This document shows, piece by piece, positions 1 to 5,492 of a stretch of 8,291 bases of DNA. The stretch lies in the NCBI GenBank assembly GCA_021821585.1, contig JAKACF010000125.1:1-8291 (forward strand), in the 5' to 3' direction. Origin of the DNA: Actinomycetes bacterium. Its GTDB lineage: Bacteria > Actinomycetota > Acidimicrobiia > Acidimicrobiales > Bog-793. The notes under the pieces were generated by a model. The model had not been told where the DNA came from. It was given only the letters and a program-made list of their open reading frames with translations, and made no database searches. The position numbers and the translations under genes are program-made. The stretch's first letter is position 1. Every line of letters begins with the position of its first letter.

Positions 1-1
1 C

Positions 2-79
2 GGGCCGCCGGCGGCGCACATCGAGCCGGGCGCTGGCGAGGGCGGGCGGGAGGTGCGGCGAGCGCGGGCGGTCGGCTAG
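2..79 (+). CDS. Possible C-terminal tail of an upstream gene (partial)
   Basis: From the window edge one + frame stays open for 25 codons and ends in TAG at 77-79, ten bases before the ATG of the MFS gene. Its third codon positions are almost all G or C (about 23 of 25), as in the real genes here, while the other two frames look less coding-like. The tail reads GPPAAHIEPG then a charged Gly/Arg-rich end. No family can be recognised from so little. If real, it would form an operon with the transporter. A second possibility is a frame ending in TGA at 91-93, overlapping the ATG as ATGA, but its third-position bias is weaker. Confidence 0.3.
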   Translation, partial: GPPAAHIEPGAGEGGREVRRARAVG

Positions 80-89
80 GCAGGAGCGG

Positions 90-1328
90 ATGAGCGAGCC
101 CGGCGGAGCGGCAGAGGAGGTGACGAGCCCGAATCGTCTCGGCCCGCTCAGGTTCGTGCTGGTGTTCGGGGTGGTCAGCGGTCTGGCCGACTTCGTCTAC
201 GAGGGCGCCCGCAGCATCGTCGGTCCCTATCTGGCGACCTTCGGAGCCTCTGCGGCACTCGTCGGCGTCATCACGGGACTCGGCGAGGCGGTGGCGCTCG
301 TCTTCCGCCTCGTGAGCGGTCGCTGGTCGGACCGCAGCGGCCGGCACTGGGCCATCGCCATCACGGGCTACGCCATCACGGTGGTATCGGTCCCCCTGCT
401 CGGCGCCGGTGGCCCGCTCGCCGTCGCCTGCCTGCTCGTGGTGGCGGAGCGATTCGGCAAGGCGGTGCGGACGCCGGCCCGCGACACGATGCTCGCCGAG
501 GCGAGCGTCGATCTCGGCCGGGGCCGGGCCTTCGCCGTGCACGAGGCACTCGACCAGTCCGGTGCCATGGTGGGACCGCTCGTCGTGGCCGCGGTGCTCG
601 CCACCCACCACGGCTACCACGACGCGTTCGTGGTGCTCGCCGTCCCCGGAGTGGCCGCTCTGGGAGTGCTCGCCTACCTGCGCCGCAGGGTCCCCACGCC
701 TGCTGCCTACGACCCCGGTGTCCGGCCCTCCCAGACGAGAGCGGTGTCGGTGCGGGGCTTCAGCCGCCGCTACTGGCAGTACGCCTTCTTCAGCGCCGCC
801 ACGCTTGCCGGCTTCTCCACCTTCGCCGTGCTCGCCTACCACCTCCAGCGCCACCACGTCGTCTCGGAACCGATCATCCCCGTGCTGTACGCGCTGGCGA
901 TGGGGGCTGCCGCCCTCGCCGCCCTCGTCTCGGGACGGGTGTACGACCATTTCGGCCTGCGTGGCCTCGTCGCCCTTCCTGTCCTCGGTGCTGCGGTGCC
1001 CTTCCTGTCGTTCTCGACCGCCGTGCCGCTCGTCTGTGTCGGCGCACTCTTGTGGGGCGCGGTGATGGGCGTGCACGAGTCGACCATGCGGGCGGCGGTG
1101 GCCGACCTGGTCCCCGCCGAGCGGCGGGGCGTCGGCTTCGGGACCTTCACCGCCGTCTACGGCCTTGCCTGGCTGGCCGGCTCGGCCCTCATCGGCGTCT
1201 TCTACGACATCTCGGTGGACGATGCCATCTCCTTCGTGGTGGCCGTCCAGGCCGTCGCCGTGCTGGCGTTCATCCCGCTGTGGAAGGCGCAGCCGCCTCG
1301 GCGGCTCGAGGGCGCAGGGGGCGGCTGA
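90..1328 (+). CDS. Major facilitator superfamily (MFS) transporter, 12 TM
   Basis: This 412-residue inner-membrane protein is a secondary transporter of the MFS. About twelve hydrophobic segments are visible in two halves (roughly residues 20-197 and 230-398), separated by a hydrophilic loop at about 200-228. The loop between TM2 and TM3 carries the MFS signature GRWSDRSGR (77-85), repeated in degenerate form as SGRVYDHFG (281-289) in the second half. The stretch ERFGKAVRTPARD (120-132) after TM4 and LVPAERRGVGFG (340-351) before TM11 are typical of drug/metabolite exporter-like MFS proteins. AGGAG at 82-86, with TAGG just before it, supplies a ribosome site for the ATG at 90, although the spacing is short. 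The length is normal for the family. The substrate cannot be read from sequence. The gene faces the aromatic-acid genes convergently, so it is not in their transcription unit. Confidence 0.9.
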   Translation: MSEPGGAAEEVTSPNRLGPLRFVLVFGVVSGLADFVYEGARSIVGPYLATFGASAALVGVITGLGEAVALVFRLVSGRWSDRSGRHWAIAITGYAITVVSVPLLGAGGPLAVACLLVVAERFGKAVRTPARDTMLAEASVDLGRGRAFAVHEALDQSGAMVGPLVVAAVLATHHGYHDAFVVLAVPGVAALGVLAYLRRRVPTPAAYDPGVRPSQTRAVSVRGFSRRYWQYAFFSAATLAGFSTFAVLAYHLQRHHVVSEPIIPVLYALAMGAAALAALVSGRVYDHFGLRGLVALPVLGAAVPFLSFSTAVPLVCVGALLWGAVMGVHESTMRAAVADLVPAERRGVGFGTFTAVYGLAWLAGSALIGVFYDISVDDAISFVVAVQAVAVLAFIPLWKAQPPRRLEGAGGG

Positions 1329-1352
1329 ACGACCTCGGCGGCGAGGCAGCGG

Positions 1353-1380
1353 GGCGATCGCCGGCTCCCGGCCGGTCGCC
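1353..1380 (+). terminator. Hairpin terminator of the MFS gene
   Basis: An inverted repeat begins 24 bases after the transporter stop. Bases 1353-1360 pair with 1373-1380 (one G-T wobble) and 1361-1364 with 1368-1371, giving twelve pairs with one bulged C (1372) and a three-base loop. No T-run follows, which is usual for intrinsic-terminator-like hairpins in high-GC actinobacteria. Termination is inferred from position and structure only. Confidence 0.55.
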
Positions 1381-1458
1381 GACAGGAGCAGGAATCGTGA
1401 CCGCGCACCCGTGACGCGCCACTGCCTTCGAAGCCGGCAGCGGCCGAGCTGGCTCACG

Positions 1459-1483
1459 ACGCGCCGTTGCACGCACGGCGCGT
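1459..1483 (-). terminator. Hairpin terminator of the aryl-AMP ligase gene
   Basis: A perfect 9-bp inverted repeat, ACGCGCCGT (1459-1467) and ACGGCGCGT (1475-1483), surrounds a 7-base loop. It starts 13 bases beyond the minus-strand stop of the ligase. There is no T-run. It could act on both strands, since the gene on the other side converges here. Confidence 0.55.
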
Positions 1484-1496
1484 GCCCGGAAGCCGG

Positions 1497-3155
1497 TCAG
1501 CGGAGGGACAGCTCCCCCGGTGCGGCCAGCAGAGCGGCTCGCTCCCGAAGGGCCTTCTTGTCGAGCTTTCCGACCTTGGTCTTCGGGAGCTCGTCACAGA
1601 GCTCGAGCCGCTCGGGGAGCATGTAGGCGGCCACCCCCGCCTCCGTCATGCGGGCCCGCAGAGAAGGGAGATCGAGGGTCGCATGTGGCCTGAGGACGGC
1701 GAAGAGGCACACGCGCTCGCCGAGCACCGGGTCGGGCATGGCGACGGCTGCCGCCTCTCGCACGTCGGCGACCTGGTAGGCGAGGTTCTCGACCGCCTCG
1801 GCTGACACCTTCTCCCCACCGCGGTTGATGAGGTCCTTGTCGCGGCCCTCGACGACGAGGTTGCCCTCCGGGGTCATGCGGCAGACGTCTCCGCTGCGGT
1901 ACCAGCCGTCCGCCGTGAACGCCCGAGCGTTCTGCTCGTCCGCCCGGTAGTAGCCCCGGGGCGTGTAGGGCCCGCGGGTCAACAGCAGCCCGGCCTGGTC
2001 GGGTCCGACCGCCCTGCCGTCGACCTCGACGAGGCGGACCTCGTCGCCCGGGCTCATGGGACGGCCCTGGGTCGAGCAGATCACGTCCGGCGGGTCGTCG
2101 AGGCGGGTCATGTTGATGAGCCCCTCGGCCATGCCGAAGACCTGTTGGAGGGTGCAGCCGAGCAGCGGGGAGACGCGCTGCGCGAGCTCGTCGGCGATTC
2201 GCGCCCCGCCCACTTGGAGGACCTCGAGCGAGCTCAGGTCCCCGTCGGCCCCCTGCTCCCGGTGCTCCATCCACCGCTGCGCCACGGCAGGTACCACGGC
2301 GGTGTGGGTCACGTGCTCGCGAGCGATGGCTGCGAACGCGCCAGACGGCTCGGGTGAGGCCAGCATGACGACCGTGCCACCGCAGAGCAGGGTGCCGATC
2401 ACGCCCGGGCAGGCCAGGGCGAAGTTGTGGCTGGCGGGCAGGGCGGCCAGGTACACCGTGTCGCCGCTCATGCCGCTCGCCGCCGCGCTGCACCTGGCGT
2501 TGTAGGCGTAGTCCTGGTGTGTGCGGCTGATGAGCTTCGGCAGCCCGGTCGTGCCGCCGGAGAGCAGGAAGAGCGCGATCTCCCCACCGCCGGGCGAGGC
2601 GGGCTCCGGCGCTGGCACCTCGGGGGCGGCGCACAGCTCGTCGAGATCGACGGAGCCGTCACGGGCACCGCCGGCGACGAGGACGTGCTCGAGGTCCGGC
2701 AGGGAATCGGCGAGCTTGCGCGCCAACCCGTGGTGGTCGAAGCCGCGCCAGAGCGACGGAACGGCGATCCCCCGGGCCTCCGACAGCTGGGCGAGGTGTG
2801 CCAGCTCGAGCTCCCGGTGAGCCGGCAGGGCCATGATCGGCACGACACCGCTGCGCAGGCACGCCAGGCTGAGGACGACGAAGTGCCAGGTGTTGGGCAG
2901 CTGGACGAGCAGGCGGTCTCCAGGCACCAGGCCGAGGCCGAGCAGCCGGCCCGCAGCCGCGTCGGCGCGCGCGGTGAGCTCCGCGTAGGTGAGGCGGAGG
3001 TCCCCGTCCACGAGCGCTGGATGTTCGGAGCGTCGGGCGGCCACATCCCACAGCTCGTCCCCGAGCGAGCGGCCGGCCCACCAGCCCTCTCGCCGGTAGC
3101 GCTCCGACTCTTCCTGCGACCACGGCACGAAGCCGTCGGTGATCGGCCGAACCAT
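1497..3155 (-). CDS. Aryl-acid adenylating enzyme, 2,3-dihydroxybenzoate/salicylate-AMP ligase family (EntE/DhbE-like)
   Basis: This 552-residue cytosolic ANL-superfamily enzyme activates an aromatic carboxylic acid with ATP to an aryl-AMP, then passes it to a carrier protein or CoA. Core motifs are complete: the P-loop LSGGTTGLPK (198-207), QVFGMAEGL (338-346), YRSGD with ribose-binding D423 (419-423), the hinge region GRDKDLINRGGEK (437-449), and PKTKVGKLDKK with the likely catalytic lysine K530 (524-534). The patterns SRTHQDY, TRLDDPPD and TQGRPMSPGDE are hallmarks of the EntE/DhbE subfamily. Pocket positions recalled from DhbE (Asn235, Ser240, Val329, Val337) correspond here to N244, C249, V339 and I347; Cys at the Ser position is a salicylate-type feature. 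GGAGGGGG four bases before the ATG supports this start. UbiD lies upstream on the same strand, 274 bases away. No aryl carrier protein or NRPS is visible, so CoA-ligase use or catabolism (compare SdgA of streptomycete salicylate degradation) is as likely as siderophore synthesis. Confidence 0.9.
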   Translation of the reverse strand: MVRPITDGFVPWSQEESERYRREGWWAGRSLGDELWDVAARRSEHPALVDGDLRLTYAELTARADAAAGRLLGLGLVPGDRLLVQLPNTWHFVVLSLACLRSGVVPIMALPAHRELELAHLAQLSEARGIAVPSLWRGFDHHGLARKLADSLPDLEHVLVAGGARDGSVDLDELCAAPEVPAPEPASPGGGEIALFLLSGGTTGLPKLISRTHQDYAYNARCSAAASGMSGDTVYLAALPASHNFALACPGVIGTLLCGGTVVMLASPEPSGAFAAIAREHVTHTAVVPAVAQRWMEHREQGADGDLSSLEVLQVGGARIADELAQRVSPLLGCTLQQVFGMAEGLINMTRLDDPPDVICSTQGRPMSPGDEVRLVEVDGRAVGPDQAGLLLTRGPYTPRGYYRADEQNARAFTADGWYRSGDVCRMTPEGNLVVEGRDKDLINRGGEKVSAEAVENLAYQVADVREAAAVAMPDPVLGERVCLFAVLRPHATLDLPSLRARMTEAGVAAYMLPERLELCDELPKTKVGKLDKKALRERAALLAAPGELSLR

Positions 3156-3167
3156 GCTTCCCCCTCC

Positions 3168-3390
3168 CTACTCCGCACCCCTCAGGGTGTCGAGCGTGAT
3201 GGCACTGCGTCCGGGCGGACCCGGCCCCTGCACCACGGCGTGCACCGTCCACGCCGCCCGGACCGCTCGCAGCTCCCGATCGACCACGCGTGGGCGACCA
3301 CGGCGACATCTCGCAACGCGACGTGGAGCGGTGTGATGGCCGCGAGGTGAGCTCTGCCGAGCGGATGACGAGCGGGTGAGCCCACGCCAC
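3168..3390 (-). pseudogene. Possible decayed or frameshifted small gene between UbiD and the ligase
   Basis: The 274-base gap between the two enzyme genes has no intact gene, yet three successive stretches in three different minus-strand frames look coding. They are 3390 to about 3345 (VAWAHPLVIRSAELTSR, GTG start), 3349-3284 (LAAITPLHVALRDVAVVAHAW) and 3287-3168 (VVDRELRAVRAAWTVHAV, then Gly/Pro-rich, ending TLRGAE). The last stops at TAG 3168-3170, twelve bases before the ligase ATG. Each has mostly G/C third positions where the other frames do not. Two same-direction frameshifts would join them into one protein of about 75 residues. I do not recognise a family. Chance open frames in GC-rich DNA are a real alternative. 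Confidence 0.22.
3176..3189 (-). promoter_or_regulatory. Small inverted repeat just upstream of the ligase ribosome site
   Basis: CACCC (3176-3180) and GGGTG (3185-3189) flank a 4-base spacer directly before the GGAGGGGG ribosome site of the ligase gene. It could be a weak leader hairpin or a small operator half-site pair. At this GC content a 5-bp repeat also arises often by chance. Confidence 0.15.
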
Positions 3391-3429
3391 GGACCCGTCC
3401 CCGAGGGGCGCTCACTGCGCACCCCAGGC

Positions 3430-5016
3430 TCAGAAGCTGTCGGCGCCGTTCTCATGGCCGGAGAGGACCTCGCCGGTCTCGTGATAGCGGTACAGCTCCG
3501 AAACCCCTTCTTCGAGGGCGAGCGGGCGTGGCGGCTGTCCGGGAAGGCCGAAGTCCCGGCTCCAGCGTCGCGCCACGCGCTCGAAGGTCGCTGGCGAGAG
3601 GGCGGTCCGCTTCGAAAACTGGGCGAGGTAGCGATGCTCCCGGCAGGCATTGATGAGGCCCTTCGAACCCCACGCCCGGATCTCCGGCGGGTTGAGGGTG
3701 GGATCGAGCGGCGTGCTCCAGGTGTTGTGCAGGACGTCGATGTCCTTGGCGGGGCTGCAGCGGGTGCTGAGAGCCCACAGCACCTGGGAGAAGTCGGTGG
3801 GGTCGACGTCCTCGTCCACGGCGATGATCCACTTCGTGAAGTAGGCGGTGGCCGGCGCCTGAGCGGCGAGGGCCAGCACCTGTGCCGCGTGCCCGGCGTA
3901 TCGCTGCTCGAGGGAGACGACGACCACGCCGAAGGCCGAGGCGGCTTCGGGAGGAGCCCACACGCCGCGGATTCCGGGAATGCCCAGGCGATCCAGGTCG
4001 TCCCAGAGACGGGCCGATCTGGCGACGCAGTTGAACAGGCCCATCTCGCAGCTCGGGTGGTCGGCCATGAGCGCGTTGGTCAGAATCGGCTCGCTCCGCA
4101 GATGGACGGCGGTCACCTCGACAAGGGGCGCGCTCCCCTCGGGGCGCCCGTAGTAGCCGGTGAATTCGCCGAAGGGCCCCTCGGGGAGCGTGGACCCTAC
4201 GCGGATCACACCCTCGATGGCGATCTCAGCGGCTGCCGGTATCGGGAGATCGCTCACCGTCCCGTTCACGAGCTCGAAGGGCCTTCCGAGCACACCGCCC
4301 ACCGCATCGAGCTCGGAGAGGTTCTTCGGGAAGGTCTGCGAACCAAGGATCATCCAGAGAGGATGGACGCCGTAGACGGCGACGACCTCGACGTCTCGTC
4401 CGCGCTCCCAGCTCCTCGCGACGTGCAGGCGGGCATCCTTGCCCGGACTCAGATACAGCCCGACGTGATTGCGGTCGTGCAGCATCATCCGGTAGGTGCC
4501 CATGTTGATGTGCCCGAGGTCGGGGTCACGGGTGAGCACCACGTCGGCGGTGCCGATGTAGCGGCCGCCGTCGAGTGGCCAGTGCTGGGGAACGGGCAGC
4601 GACTCGAGGTCGATGTCCCCGCCCGTCAGCACCGTCTCGTTGACCGGCGCGCGCCTGGCGTCGACCGTCACAGGCGCGACCCGCCGCCGGAGCAGGTCCC
4701 GCGTCGCCTGGACGAGCGTGAGCGCGTCGAGGGAGGGGTCGAGCCCGAACGCGAGCGCGTAGCGACGAAGGCTGCTTCCCACCATGTTGAACAACGCCCG
4801 GCTGCCCGGCCGCGAACCTCTCACGTGGGTGAAGAGCAGCGCCGGTGCGTCCTCGGCCTGAGCGGCGAGATAGGTCGTCGCGGCCATCTCCTCGACCGGG
4901 TCGACCTCCGCCTCGATCGTGTGCAGCTCGCCGATCGCCTCCACCTGCCCGAGCCAGCCCCGGAGGTCGTCGCGGGTCCGCACCTCTGCTTGCTCGGCAA
5001 CCTCGGTGACACTCAT
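3430..5016 (-). CDS. UbiD-family prenylated-FMN-dependent (de)carboxylase
   Basis: This 528-residue cytosolic protein belongs to the UbiD family, which reversibly decarboxylates aromatic or unsaturated acids using prenylated FMN made by UbiX. Numbering from the chosen ATG at 5016, the prFMN/metal region INMGTYRM (170-177) carries N171 and R176. The loop EGPFGEFTGYY (279-289) carries E279 and E284. Together these match the Glu-Arg-Glu catalytic network of fungal Fdc1 (R173, E277, E282). Further family blocks are QRYAGHA (371-377), VDEDVDPTD (400-408) and GSKGLINA (450-457). Length is normal. A start 14 codons further upstream (5058) is open, but GGGGAGGG five bases before 5016 and the family's usual N-terminus favour 5016. 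The substrate is not readable; an adjacent aryl-acid ligase points to a hydroxybenzoate-type compound. No ubiX lies in the window. A strong promoter about 180 bases upstream probably drives this gene and perhaps the ligase. Confidence 0.93.
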   Translation of the reverse strand: MSVTEVAEQAEVRTRDDLRGWLGQVEAIGELHTIEAEVDPVEEMAATTYLAAQAEDAPALLFTHVRGSRPGSRALFNMVGSSLRRYALAFGLDPSLDALTLVQATRDLLRRRVAPVTVDARRAPVNETVLTGGDIDLESLPVPQHWPLDGGRYIGTADVVLTRDPDLGHINMGTYRMMLHDRNHVGLYLSPGKDARLHVARSWERGRDVEVVAVYGVHPLWMILGSQTFPKNLSELDAVGGVLGRPFELVNGTVSDLPIPAAAEIAIEGVIRVGSTLPEGPFGEFTGYYGRPEGSAPLVEVTAVHLRSEPILTNALMADHPSCEMGLFNCVARSARLWDDLDRLGIPGIRGVWAPPEAASAFGVVVVSLEQRYAGHAAQVLALAAQAPATAYFTKWIIAVDEDVDPTDFSQVLWALSTRCSPAKDIDVLHNTWSTPLDPTLNPPEIRAWGSKGLINACREHRYLAQFSKRTALSPATFERVARRWSRDFGLPGQPPRPLALEEGVSELYRYHETGEVLSGHENGADSF

Positions 5017-5076
5017 GGGTCCCTCCCCGATCCTCTCTGGTGCTGCCGCAGCGAACACGCTCTCGACGAGCCCGCC

Positions 5077-5090
5077 GCACCGGACGGTGC
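5077..5090 (-). promoter_or_regulatory. Hairpin in the UbiD mRNA leader
   Basis: GCACCG and CGGTGC form a perfect inverted repeat around two bases, midway along the predicted leader of about 170 nt between the promoter and the UbiD ATG. As RNA it could fold as a 5-bp stem with a GUCC loop. I could not match the leader to any riboswitch class. No open frame with a ribosome site stands out in it. Confidence 0.2.
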
Positions 5091-5194
5091 ACGCCGCCGC
5101 CGAGTCACTCCGCCGCCCTTCCCGGACATCGGGGAGCGCAATGGATGCTCACCGGCGACCGTGGTCCAGGGGCCAGTTCCCGAGCTTGCCCTAC

Positions 5195-5240
5195 ATTATT
5201 CTCCTAACCTTACGTTTACTCAAGAACTTTATTTTTTCTC
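5195..5240 (-). promoter_or_regulatory. Sigma70-type promoter with AT-rich upstream element, driving UbiD
   Basis: In an otherwise GC-rich window, 5190-5245 is strikingly AT-rich. On the minus strand it reads TTGAGT (-35, 5218-5223), a 17-base spacer, then AATAAT (-10, 5195-5200): four of six and five of six consensus matches with ideal spacing. An A/T-tract at 5227-5239 sits directly upstream of the -35 box like an UP element. The start of transcription should fall near 5188, leaving a leader of about 170 nt. Direction and position fit the UbiD gene. Confidence 0.6.
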
Positions 5241-5248
5241 GTTCGAGA
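5237..5248. promoter_or_regulatory. Inverted repeat upstream of the UbiD promoter
   Basis: TCTCG and CGAGA flank two T bases immediately behind the A/T tract of the predicted promoter. The position, about 14 bases behind the -35 box, would suit an activator or repressor site. The repeat is short, no regulator gene is adjacent, and assignment is speculative. Confidence 0.2.
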
Positions 5249-5365
5249 CTCCCTGTTCGGCGCGGCGACACCGTTGCCGCGGTGACGAGGGCGCGCGAGC
5301 CCCAGGTGCGAGGGGGTGGGGACCATGGTCCTCGGGGCGTGCGTCTCCCGGGGGCGGCGTCGCGC

Positions 5366-5395
5366 GGCGCCGGGGTGGGTCGAGCACCCCGCGCC
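5366..5395 (-). terminator. Second hairpin downstream of the AlaRS gene
   Basis: Bases 5371-5377 pair with 5385-5391 and 5366-5369 pair with 5392-5395, giving eleven pairs with one bulged C (5370) and a 7-base loop. It lies about 100 bases past the AlaRS stop and upstream of the UbiD promoter. It probably acts as a back-up terminator that insulates the UbiD promoter from AlaRS transcription. Confidence 0.4.
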
Positions 5396-5427
5396 CAGGG
5401 ACCCGCGCGGCGGGGTCGGCGGGTACA

Positions 5428-5448
5428 GCTCTCAGCGCCGCTGAGAGC
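5428..5448 (-). terminator. Perfect hairpin downstream of the AlaRS gene
   Basis: GCTCTCAGC (5428-5436) and GCTGAGAGC (5440-5448) form a perfect 9-bp stem with a 3-base loop, 44 bases beyond the AlaRS stop codon. There is no T-run. Its near-perfect dyad symmetry would also suit a protein-binding operator, but its place after a gene makes termination the simpler reading. Confidence 0.5.
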
Positions 5449-5492
5449 AGCCGGTGACGCCGGGGCGGTGGACCGAGGCCGAGCGGCGGCGC

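Noticed and set aside
1594..2634. A 346-codon minus-strand frame inside the ligase gene
   Set aside because: It is an out-of-frame, Arg/Gly-rich translation of the ligase, whose own frame has every ANL motif.
3371..3415. A terminator after UbiD formed by GGGTGAGCCC and CCCCGAGGGG
   Set aside because: The stems are only three to four pairs with tiny loops. Nothing here is comparable with the clear hairpins after the other genes, which also leaves UbiD-ligase co-transcription possible.
1497..5016. A catechol or salicylate siderophore biosynthesis cluster
   Set aside because: Only the adenylating enzyme fits. No isochorismate synthase, isochorismatase/carrier, NRPS, or iron-siderophore uptake gene is present, and UbiD has no standard role in such clusters.
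5017..5190. A riboswitch in the UbiD leader
   Set aside because: The leader length would allow one, but I could not match conserved cores such as the cobalamin, SAM, TPP or FMN elements. Only a short hairpin is evident.
3376..5457. A 693-codon + strand open frame covering the UbiD gene
   Set aside because: It lies antisense to UbiD, whose family motifs are unmistakable. Long antisense open frames are expected in GC-rich genes, and its product is low-complexity with no recognisable domain.
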